The position numbers were made by a program, and so were the translations under genes. A stretch of 64,000 nucleotides of DNA from Steinernema hermaphroditum. Lineage: Eukaryota > Nematoda > Chromadorea > Rhabditida > Steinernematidae. The stretch is from the NCBI GenBank assembly GCA_030435675.1, contig CM059625.1, forward strand, positions 6,138,001-6,202,000. The letters run 5' to 3'. Positions 32,776-44,100 of this stretch are shown here, piece by piece. Below the pieces are notes generated by a model. It was not told where the DNA came from. It did no database searches and was given only the letters and a program-made list of their open reading frames with translations. The number at the start of each line of letters is the position of its first letter. Positions within the stretch are counted from its first letter, which is position 1.

Positions 32776-33099
32776 ATGACTCTATACGAAGCGTTCAACT
32801 ACTTGGCGATGCTGAGGGAGCTCAACCGTCTAAGGAAAATAAGAAAGAAGAAACGGCGCTATTATGTGCGCCCAGCACACCTACTGCACGAGCCAGCGCG
32901 ATTCCGCTTGTTTCGAACTTACTATCAATCGGATGATCGGCGCGATCTCCAGAAGTTTCTTCGCCTACAAAGAGATGCTTTCGACGAACTCCACTCTGTC
33001 CTCGAGGAGAAGATACGTAAAGCTCGAACTCATCGCTTCCCACTGTCGTCGAAAGAACGTCTTGCAGTCTTTTTGAGGTATACGAGATTTGAGGTATAG
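32776..33099 (+). pseudogene. PIF/Harbinger transposase, N-terminal fragment
   Basis: The frame starts with MTLYEAFNYLAMLREL directly after a TTTCCAG acceptor. It has the arrangement FRLFRTYYQSDDRRDLQKFL, then HRFPLSSKERLAVFLR, resembling the helical N-terminus of Harbinger transposases ahead of the DDE nuclease. A donor-like GTATACG follows LR, but no catalytic exons exist before the element's right end 190 bp later. The nuclease domain is therefore missing. Confidence 0.65.
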
Positions 33100-33289
33100 A
33101 CACGAAAGACGTGAGGCGCCACGACAATCCTACGGTAGACGGTTGTTCCGCGCGCGCGGAACAAATGGGTGGTCATACTCCGCCGGAAAGTATGACCACT
33201 TTTTTGTTCCGACGGCAAAGCAAGGCAAAGTTAGGTTGGCAAATGGCAAACATGGCAAATGGCAAAAAGTGGTGGCAAACATGACCACA

Positions 33290-34094
33290 TTAAGTCCATA
33301 GGTGAAAGCTTTGAGGTTTAGAGGTTTTTTTTTGAGGTTTTTATTTAGGTGAAAGCTTTGAGGTTCAGTCATACTACAGCTACAATGATGCATAGCCGAT
33401 AGTATTATTTTAATGTTTCATTCAAGTGTCTTCGCATTGAATGTTAGAGTGGCTTCTTGCTTTAATACGTATTTTTGGGGAGGCGTCAATCCTTTTGCCT
33501 TAATTCGTGTTCATACAGGTTATAGATTGGCTGAAATGGTTTGATTTGATTGGTATTTTTGAGTGTGCTGACCAAGACACATTTTCTTTCATTTTTGGCC
33601 TTGGACTACCTTATTTTTCACATTTTTCGAATGGACCGAAGTTGGTCTCCGTTTACCATCGTAGGCGTTTTTCCGGTCACACTATACCCACAATCATGTA
33701 TAGCCGATAGTATTGTTGAATACTAGTGATGTTTTGCTTTAATCGGTATTTTCGCATGCTATATATTGGTTCAAACGGTTTGTTTTAGTGCGTATTTTTG
33801 TAAACAGGAACGTCATTCGCACGGCTTACTTTCGATCATATTTTTGCAAATTATACAGAATTGTATGTGAGAGTTACGTTTTGTTTTTATTGGTATTTTT
33901 GCAAGCATAGTTACAATTGAACGGTATTAATACGCATTTTCGTAGGTTACACAGTACTGCGTATTAAATGTCAGAGCTGTACCTCGTTTTCATTGTTATT
34001 TTGGACAATTATCAGAAGTGCAAACGTTTTACTTTAATTCGAATAAACCCGGCTGCGCGCGAATTCGCGCCCTCCAGGTACTAAAAGCCAATTA
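33290..34094. other. AT-rich spacer with degenerate short repeats
   Basis: No gene. GCATAGCCGATAGTATT-like words recur at about 33390 and 33698, and GGTATTTTTG-type motifs recur several times, suggesting an old decayed tandem repeat. Confidence 0.5.
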
Positions 34095-34395
34095 GCCTGT
34101 AGCCCTGCGGGCGGCAAGATTGGCGCTCATGCAAAAAGCTGTAGTTGGGCCTAAAACTGTAGCCCTGCGGGCGGCAAGACACCAATAGCCCTGCGGGCGG
34201 CAAGATTGACGCTCATGCAAAAAGTTGTAGTTGGGCCTAAAACTGTAGCCCTGCGGGCGGCAAGACACCAATAGCCCTGCGGGCGGCAAGATTGACGCTC
34301 ATGCAAAAAGTTGTAGTTGGGCCTAAAACTGTAGCCCTGCGGGTGGCAAGACACCAATAGCCCTGCGGGCGGCAAGACACCAATAGCCCTGCGTC
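34095..34395. repeat. 86-bp tandem repeat with GCCCTGCGGGCGGCAAG core
   Basis: The motif GCTCATGCAAAAAG starts at 34125, 34211 and 34297, so the period is 86 bp, with 3 to 3.5 copies. Each unit contains the 17-bp core GCCCTGCGGGCGGCAAG twice, and the last copy has an extra core. Confidence 0.9.
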
Positions 34396-34710
34396 AGTTA
34401 TTTCCTGGAATTAGCGCGATTAAATACATATCCTCCGCACGCAAGGAACGCACCGCGAATCTAACACACTGTGTACCAACGGGATGAACTGTCACACATC
34501 TCGACAAAACGCGAACGAAACCAATTTTCGAAACTCCTGTGCGAGCAGACAACGCACAGCCACTCTACAAAAACACGCAGCACAAAAAGAACGTAGCGCA
34601 CGAAGACGCGAAACAAAGAAGAAAGATACTTCGTGGTGGGACCACCGGTGAATGTCGCATGTGATTTTGTTACGGACATCGTACCCGTGTCCTTGGCTTT
34701 ATTTAGTACT
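34396..34710. other. Unique segment between the 86-bp repeat and the satellite
   Basis: No gene supported. A minus-strand frame (34461-34751) begins inside the satellite and runs through here, but has no recognisable domain. Confidence 0.4.
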
Positions 34711-35108
34711 GATTCCCTGTCTGAAGAGCTGACGCTTCGGAGGAAGGGCATCGAGGTTGGGGACTGGACGCTTCAGAGGAAGGGCATCGAGACATATAGA
34801 CAGATTCCCTGTCTGAAGAGCTGGCGCTTCGGACGAAGGGCATCGAGGTTGGGGACTCGACGCTTCGAAGGTAGGGCATCGAGACATATAGACAGATTCC
34901 CAGTCTGAAGAGCTGACGCTTCGGACGAAGCGTGTGGAGGTTGGCGACTCGAGGCATCGGAGGTAGGGCATCGAGACATATAGACAGATTCCCTGCCTGA
35001 ATAGCTGACGCTTCGGACGAAGCGTGTGGAGGTTGGCGACTCGAGGCATCGGAGGTAGGGCATCGAGACATATAGACAGATTCCGTGTCTGAAGAGCTGA
35101 CGCTTCGA
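34711..35108 (-). repeat. Satellite array, left block in reverse orientation
   Basis: Starts at GATTCCCTGTCTG and carries the same modules as the main block but reverse-complemented (for example CTGAAGAGCTGACGCTTCGG and GGCATCGAGACATATAGAC). The orientation flips around 35097-35145, where GCTGACGCTTCG faces CGAAGCGTCAGC. Confidence 0.93.
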
Positions 35109-38100
35109 GTCGCCAACCTCCACACGCTTCGTCCGAAGCGTCAGCTATTCAGGCAGGGAATCTGTCTATATGTCTCGATGCCCTACTTTCGAAGCGTCGA
35201 GTCCCCAACCTCGATACCCTTCGTCCGAAGCGTCAGCTCTTCAGACAGGGAATCTGTCTATATGTCACGATGCCCTACTTTCGAAGCGTCGAGTCCCCAA
35301 CCTCGATACCCTTCGTCCGAAGCGTCATGCCCTTCCTCCGCGTCGTCCAAGCTTTCAAGCTCATTTCAGACAGGGAATCTGTCTATATGTCTCGATGCCC
35401 TACCTCCGATGCCTCGAGTCGCCAACCTCCACACGCTTCGTCCGAAGCGTCAGCTATTCAGACAGGGAATCTGTCTATATGTCTCGATGCCCTTCCTCCG
35501 AAGCGTCGAGTCCCCAACCTCGATGCCCTTCGTCCGAAGCGTCAGCTCTTCAGACAGGGAATCTGTCTATATGTCTCGATGCCCTACCTCCGATGCCTCG
35601 AGTCGCCAACCTCCACCCTTCCTCCAAGCGTCAGCTATTCAAAAAGGGAATCTGTCTATATGTCTCGATGCCCTACCTCCGAAGCGTCGAGTCCCCAACC
35701 TCGATACCCTTCGTCCGAAGCGTCAGCTCTTCAGACAGGGAATCTGTCTATATGTCTCGATGCCCTACCTCCGATGCGTCGAGTCCCCAACCTCGATGCC
35801 CTACCTTCGAAGCGTCGAGTCCCCAACCTCGATACCCTTCGTCCGAAGCGTCAGCTCTTCAGACACGGAATCTGTCTATATGTCTCGATGCCCATCCTCC
35901 GAAGCGTCGGGCCCCCAACCTCGATGCCCTTCCTTCGAAGCGTCGAGTCCCGAACCTCGACACGATTCCTCCGAAGCGTCAGCTCTTCAGACACGAAATC
36001 TTTCTATATGTCTCGATGCTCCATCTTCTATATTCTCTCCTACCTCCGATGCGTCGAGTCCCCAACCTCGATACCCTACCTTCGAAGCGTCGAGTCCCCA
36101 ACCTCGATGCCCTTCGTCCGAAGCGTCAGCTCTTCAGACAGGGAATCTGTCTATATGTCTCGATGCCCTTCCTCCGAAGCGTCGAGCCCCCAACCTCGAT
36201 GCCCTACCTTCGAAGCGTCGAGTCCCCAACCTCGACACGATTCGTCCGAAGCGTCAGCTCTTCAGACACGAAATCTGTCTATATGTCTCGATGCCCTACC
36301 TCCGAAGCGTCGAGCCCCCAACCTCGATGCCCTACCTTCGAAGCGTCGAGTCCCGAACCTCGACACGATTCGTCCGAAGCGTCAGCTATTCAGACAGGGA
36401 ATCTGTCTATATGTCTCGATGCCCTACCTCCGAAGCGTCGAGCCCCCAACCTCGATGCCCTACCTCCGATGCGTCGAGTCCCCAACCTCGATACCCTTCG
36501 TCCGAAGCGTCAGCTCTTCAGACAGGGAATCTGTCTATATGTCTCGATGCCCTACCTCCGATACGTCGAGTCCCCAACCTCGGTGCCCTACTTTCGAAAC
36601 GTCGAGTCCCCAACCTCGACACGATTCGTCCGAAGCGTCAGCTCTTCAGACACGGAATCTGTCTATATGTCTCGATGCCCTTACTCCGAAGCGTCGAGCC
36701 CCCAACCTCGATGCCCTACCTTCGAAGCGTCGAGTCCCCAACCTCGATGCCCTTCGTCCGAAGCGTCAGCTCTTCAGACACGGAATCTGTCTATATGTCT
36801 CGATGCCCTTCCTCCGAAGCGTCGAGCCCCCAACCTCGATGCCCTACCTTCGAAGCGTCGAGTCCCCAACCTCGATGCCCTTCGTCCGAAGCGTCAGCTC
36901 TTCAGACAGGGAATCTGTCTATATGTCTCGATGCCCTTCCTCCGATGCCTCGAGTCGCCAACCTCCACACGCTTCGTCCGAAGCGTCAGCTCTTCAGACA
37001 GGGAATCTGTCTATATGTCTCGATGCCCTTCCACCGAAGCGTCGAGCCCCCAACCTCGATGCCCTACCTTCGAAGCGTCGAGTCCCCAACCTCGACACGA
37101 TTCGTCCGAAGCGTCAGCTCTTCAGACACGGAATCTGTCTATATGTCTCGATGCCCTTCCTCCGAAGCGTCGAGCCCCCAACCTCGATGCCCTACCTTCG
37201 AAGCGTCGAGTCCCCAACCTCGACACGATTCGTCCGAAGCGTCAGCTCTTCAGACACGGAATCTGTCTATATGTCTCGATGCCCTACCTCCGATGCCTCG
37301 AGTCGCCAACCTCCACACGCTTCGTCCGAAGCGTCAGCTCTTCAGACAGGGAATCTGTCTATATGTCTCGATGCCCTTCCACCGAAGCGTCGAGCCCCCA
37401 ACCTCGATGCCCTACCTTCGAAGCGTCGAGTCCCCAACCTCGACACGATTCGTCCGAAGCGTCAGCTCTTCAGACACGGAATCTGTCTATATGTCTCGAT
37501 GCCCTACCTCCGATGCCTCGAGTCGCCAACCTCCACACGCTTCGTCCGAAGCGTCAGCTCTTCAGACAGGGAATCTGTCTATATGTCTCGATGCCCTACC
37601 TTCGAAGCGTCGAGTCCCCAACCTTGATGCCCTTCGTCCGAAGCGTCGAGCCCCCAACCTCGATGCCCTACCTTCGAAGCGTCGAGTCCCCAACCTCGAC
37701 ACGATTCGTCCGAAGCGTCAGCTCTTCAGACACGGAATCTGTCTATATGTCTCGATGCCCTACCTCCGATGCCTCGAGTCGCCAACCTCGACACGCTTCG
37801 TCCGAAGCGTCAGCTATTCAGACAGGGAATCTGTCTATATGTCTCGATGCCCTTCCTCCGATGCCTCGAGTCGCCAACCTCGACACGCTTCGTCCGAAGC
37901 GTCAGCTCTTCAGACAGGGAATCTGTCTATATGTCTCGATGCCCTACCTCCGATGCCTCGAGTCGCCAACCTCGACACGCTTCGTCCGAAGCGTCAGCTA
38001 TTCAGACAGGGAATCTGTCTATATGTCTCGATGCCCTACCTTCGAAGCGTCCTACCTTCGAAGCGTCGAGTCCCCAACCTCGATGCCCTTCGTCCGAAGC

Positions 38101-41100
38101 GTCAGCTCTTCAGACAGGGAATCTGTCTATATGTCTCGATGCCCTACCTCCGATGCCTCGAGTCGCCAACCTCCACACGCTTCGTCCGAAGCGTCAGCTC
38201 TTCAGACAGGGAATCTGTCTATATGTCTCGATGCCCTTCCTCCGAAGCGTCGAGCCCCCAACCTCGATGCCCTACCTTCGAAGCGTCGAGTCCCCAACCT
38301 CGACACGATTCGTCCGAAGCGTCAGCTCTTCAGACAGGGAATCTGTCTATATGTCTCGATGCCCTTCCTCCGAAGCGTCGAGCCCCCAACCTCGATGCCC
38401 TACCTTCGAAGCGTCGAGTCCCCAACCTCGACACGATTCGTCCGAAGCGTCAGCTCTTCAGACAGGGAATCTGTCTATATGTCTCGATGCCCTACCTCCG
38501 ATGCCTCGAGTCGCCAACCTCGACACGCTTCGTCCGAAGCGTCAGCTATTCAGACAGGGAATCTGTCTATATGTCTCGATGCCCTTCCTCCGATGCCTCG
38601 AGTCGCCAACCTCGACACGCTTCGTCCGAAGCGTCAGCTCTTCAGACAGGGAATCTGTCTATATGTCTCGATGCCCTACCTCCGATGCCTCGAGTCGCCA
38701 ACCTCGACACGCTTCGTCCGAAGCGTCAGCTCTTCAGACAGGGAATCTGTCTATATGTCTCGACCTCGACACGCTTCGTCCGAAGCGTCAGCTCTTCAGA
38801 CAGGGAATCTGTCTATATGTCTCGATGCCCTACCTTCGAAGCGTCGAGTCCCCAACCTCGACACGATTCGTCCGAAGCGTCAGCTCTTCAGACAGGGAAT
38901 CTGTCTATATGTCTCGATGCCCTTCCTCCGAAGCGTCGAGCCCCCAACCTCGATGCCCTACCTTCGAAGCGTCGAGTCCCCAACCTCGACACGATTCGTC
39001 CGAAGCGTCAGCTCTTCAGACAGGGAATCTGTCTATATGTCTCGATGCCCTACCTCCGATGCCTCGAGTCGCCAACCTCGACACGCTTCGTCCGAAGCGT
39101 CAGCTATTCAGACAGGGAATCTGTCTATATGTCTCGATGCCCTTCCTCCGAAGCGTCGAGCCCCCAACCTCGATGCCCTACCTTCGAAGCGTCGAGTCCC
39201 CAACCTCGACACGATTCGTCCGAAGCGTCAGCTCTTCAGACAGGGAATCTGTCTATATGTCTCGATGCCCTTCCTCCGAAGCGTCGAGCCCCCAACCTCG
39301 ATGCCCTACCTTCGAAGCGTCGAGTCCCCAACCTCGACACGATTCGTCCGAAGCGTCAGCTCTTCAGACAGGGAATCTGTCTATATGTCTCGATGCCCTA
39401 CCTCCGATGCCTCGAGTCGCCAACCTCGACACGCTTCGTCCGAAGCGTCAGCTATTCAGACAGGGAATCTGTCTATATGTCTCGATGCCCTTCCTCCGAT
39501 GCCTCGAGTCGCCAACCTCGACACGCTTCGTCCGAAGCGTCAGCTCTTCAGACAGGGAATCTGTCTATATGTCTCGATGCCCTACCTCCGATGCCTCGAG
39601 TCGCCAACCTCGACACGCTTCGTCCGAAGCGTCAGCTATTCAGACAGGGAATCTGTCTATATGTCTCGATGCCCTACCTTCGAAGCGTCGAGTCCCCAAC
39701 CTCGATGCCCTTCGTCCGAAGCGTCAGCTCTTCAGACAGGGAATCTGTCTATATGTCTCGATGCCCTACCTCCGATGCCTCGAGTCGCCAACCTCCACAC
39801 GCTTCGTCCGAAGCGTCAGCTCTTCAGACAGGGAATCTGTCTATATGTCTCGATGCCCTACCTCCGAAGAGTCGAGCCCCCAACCTCGATACCCTTCGTC
39901 CGAAGCGTCAGCTCTTCAGACAGGGAATCTGTCTATATGTCTCGATGCCCTACTTTCGAAGCGTCGAGTCCCCAACCTCGATACCCTTCGTCCGAAGCGT
40001 CAGCTCTTCAGACAGGGAATCTGTCTATATGTCTCGATGCCCTACCTCCGATGCCTCGAGTCGCCAACCTCGATACCCTTCGTCCGAAGCGTCAGCTATT
40101 CAGACAGGGAATCTGTCTATATGTCTCGATGCCCTTCCTCCGATGCCTCGAGTCGCCAACCTCCACCCCTTCTCCGAAGCGTCCCCTTTTCAAAAAGGGA
40201 ATCTTTCTATATTCTCGATGCCCTACCTCCGAAGCGTCGAGTCCCCAACCTCGATGCCCTTCGTCCGAAGCGTCAGCTCTTCAGACAGGGAATCTGTCTA
40301 TATGTCTCGATGCCCTACCTCCGATGCCTCGAGTCGCCAACCTCCACACGACACCCTTCGTCCGAAGCGTCAGCTATTCAGACAGGGAATCTGTCTATAT
40401 GTCTCGATGCCCTACCTCCGAAGCGTCGAGTCCCCAACCTCGATGCCCTTCGTCCGAAGCGTCAGCTATTCAGACAGGGAATCTGTCTATATGTCTCGAT
40501 GCCCTTCCTCCGAAGCGTCGAGTCCCCAACCTCGATGCCCTACCTTCGAAGCGTCGAGTCCCCAACCTCGATACCCTTCGTCCGAAGCGTCAGCTATTCA
40601 GACAGGGAATCTGTCTATATGTCTCGATGCCCTACCTCCGATGCGTCGAGTCCCCAACCTCGATGCCCTTCGTCCGAAGCGTCAGCTCTTCAGACAGGGA
40701 ATCTGTCTATATGTCTCGATGCCCTACCTCCGATAGCGTCGAGTCCCCAACCTCGATGCCCTACCTTCGAAGCGTCGAGTCCCCAACCTCGATACCCTTC
40801 GTCCGAAGCGTCAGCTCTTCAGACAGGGAATCTGTCTATATGTCTCGATGCCCTACCTCCGATGCCTCGAGTCCCCAACCTCAAGTCCCCAACCTCGACA
40901 CGCTTCGTCCGAAGCGTCAGCTATTCAGACAGGGAATCTGTCTATATGTCTCGATGCCCTACCTCCGAAGCGTCGAGTCCCCAACCTCGATGCCGCTTCG
41001 TCCGAAGCGTCAGCTATTCAGACAGGGAATCTGTCTATATGTCTCGATGCCCTACCTCCGATGCCTCGAGTCCCCAACCTCGACACCCTTCGTCCGAAGC

Positions 41101-44100
41101 GTCAGCTATTCAGACAGGGAATCTGTCTATATGTCTCGATGCCCTACCTCCGATGCGTCGAGCCCCCAACCTCGAGCCCTACTTTCGAAGCGCAGCTACT
41201 CAGACAGGGAATCTGTCTTTATTTCTCATGCCCTACCTCCGATACGTCGAGTCCCCAACCTCGATGCCCTTCCTCCGAAGCGTCAGCTCTTCAGACAGGG
41301 AATCTGTCTATATGTCTCGATGCCCTACCTTCGAAGCGTCGAGTCCCCAACCTCGACACCCTTCGTCCGAAGCGTCAGCTATTCAGACAGGGAATCTGTC
41401 TATATGTCTCGATGCCCTACCTCCGAAGCGTCGAGCCCCCAACCTCGATGCCCTACCTTCGAAGCGTCGAGTCCCCAACCTCGACACGCTTCGTCCGAAG
41501 CGTCAGCTCTTCAGACAGGGAATCTGTCTATATGTCTCGATGCCCTACCTCCGATGCCTCGAGTCGCCAACCTCCACCCACGCTTCGTCCGAAGCGTCAG
41601 CTCTTCAGACAGGGAATCTGTCTATATGTCTCGATGCCCTTCCTCCGAAGCGTCGAGCCCCCAACCTCGATGCCCTACCTTCGAAGCGTCGAGTCGCCAA
41701 CCTCCACACGCTTCGTCCGAAGCGTCAGCTCTTCAGACACGGAATCTGTCTATATGTCTCGATGCCCTACCTCCGATGCCTCGAGTCGCCAACCTCGACA
41801 CCCTTCGTCCGAAGCGTCAGCTCTTCAGACAGGGAATCTGTCTATATGTCTCGATGCCCTACCTCCGAAGCGTCGAGTCCCCAACCTCCCCCAACCCGAT
41901 GCCCTACCTTCGAAGCGTCGAGTCCCCAACCTCGACACGATTCGTCCGAAGCGTCAGCTCTTCAGACACGGAATCTGTCTATATGTCTCGATGCCCTACC
42001 TCCGATGCCTCGAGTCGCCAACCTCGACACGCTTCGTCCGAAGCGTCAGCTCTTCAGACAGGGAATCTGTCTATATGTCTCGATGCCCTACCTCCGATGC
42101 CTCGAGTCGCCAACCTCCACACGCTTCGTCCGAAGCGTCAGCTCTTCAGACAGGGAATCTGTCTATATGTCTCGATGCCCTACCTCCGAAGCGTCGAGCC
42201 CCCAACCTCGATGCCCTACCTTCGAAGCGTCGAGTCCCCAACCTCGACACGATTCGTCCGAAGCGTCAGCTCTTCAGACAGGGAATCTGTCTATATGTCT
42301 CGATGCCCTACCTCCGATGCCTCGAGTCGCCAACCTCCACACGCTTCGTCCGAAGCGTCAGCTCTTCAGACAGGGAATCTGTCTATATGTCTCGATGCCC
42401 TACCTCCGAAGCGTCGAGTCCCCCCCCTTTATCCCCTTCCTCCAAAGCGTCGAGTCCCCAACCTCGATGCCCTACTGTCGAAGCGTCGAGTCCCCAACCT
42501 CGATGCCATTCGTCCGAAGCGTCAGCTCTTCAGACAGGGAATCTGTCTATATGTCTCGATGCCCTACCTCCGATGCCTCGAGTCGCCAACCTCGACACGC
42601 TTCGTCCGAAGCGTCAGCTCTTCAGACAGGGAATCTGTCTATATGTCTCGATGCCCTACCTCCGAAGCGTCGAGCCCCCAACCTCGATGCCCTACCTTCG
42701 AAGCGTCGAGTCCCCAACCTCGACACGATTCGTCCGAAGCGTCAGCTCTTCAGACAGGGAATCTGTCTATATGTCTCGATGCCCTACCTCCGATGCCTCG
42801 AGTCGCCAACCTCGACACGCTTCGTCCGAAGCGTCAGCTATTCAGACAGGGAATCTGTCTATATGTCTCGATGCCCTACCTCCACTCCGATGCCTCGAGT
42901 CGCCAACCTCGACACGCTTCCCTTCGTCCGAAGCGTCAGCTCTTCAGACAGGGAATCTGTCTATATGTCTCGATGCCCTACCTCCGATGCAGCCTCGAGT
43001 CGCCAACCTCGACACCCTTCGTCCGAAGCGTCAGCTATTCAGACAGGGAATCTGTCTATATGTCTCGATGCCCTACCTTCGAAGCGTCGAGTCCCCAACC
43101 TCGATGCCCTTCGTCCGAAGCGTCAGCTCTTCAGACAGGGAATCTGTCTATATGTCTCGATGCCCTACCTCCGATGCCTCGAGTCGCCAACCTCGACACG
43201 CTTCGTCCGAAGCGTCAGCTCTTCAGACAGGGAATCTGTCTATATGTCTCGATGCCCTACCTCCGAAGCGTCGAGCCCCCAACCTCGATGCCCTACCTTC
43301 GAAGCGTCGAGTCCCCAACCTCGATACCCTTCGTCCGAAGCGTCAGCTCTTCAGACAGGGAATCTGTCTATATGTCTCGATGCCCTACCTCCGATGCCTC
43401 GAGTCCCCAACCTCGATACCCTTCGTCCGAAGCGTCAGCTCTTCAGACAGGGAATCTGTCTATATGTCTCGATGCCCTACCTCCGATGCCTCGAGTCGCC
43501 AACCTCGATGCCCTACCTTCGAAGCGTCGAGTCCCCAACCTCGATACCCTTCGTCCGAAGCGTCAGCTCTTCAGACAGGGAATCTGTCTATATGTCTCGA
43601 TGCCCTACCTCCGATGCGTCGAGTCCCCAACCTCATCCTTCGAAGCGTCGAGTCCCCAACCTCGATACCCTTCGTCCGAAGCGTCAGCTCTTCAGACAGG
43701 GAATCTGTCTATATGTCTCGATGCCCTACCTCCGATACGTCGAGTCCCCAACCTCGATACCCTTCGTCCGAAGCGTCAGCTCTTCAGACAGGGAATCTGT
43801 CTATATGTCTCGATGCCCTACCTCCGAAGCGTCGAGTCCCCAACCTCGATACCCTTCGTCCGAAGCGTCAGCTCTTCAGACAGGGAATCTGTCTATATGT
43901 CTCGATGCCCTACCTCCGATGCGTCGAGTCCCCAACCTCGACACCCTTCGTCCGAAGCGTCAGCTATTCAGACAGGGAATCTGTCTATATGTCTCGATGC
44001 CCTACCTCCGATGCGTCGAGTCCCCAACCTCGATGCCCTACCTTCGAAGCGTCGAGTCCCCAACCTCGACACCCTTCGTCCGAAGCGTCAGCTCTTCAGA

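Larger units (their letters stand above)
26385..33289 (+). mobile_element. PIF/Harbinger-like DNA transposon, interrupted and non-autonomous
   Basis: Both flanks (26385-26620 and about 33135-33289) share GC palindromes such as TTCCGCGCGCGCGGAAC and the phrase TGGTCATACT; both ends abut TTA (26382-26384 and 33290-33292), the usual PIF/Harbinger target. Inside are a MADF-BESS gene (31737-32674) and the start of a Harbinger transposase (32776-33099). The retroelement at 26779-31685 is inserted in its left part. The exact ends are uncertain because the flank repeats are themselves internally repeated. Confidence 0.6.
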
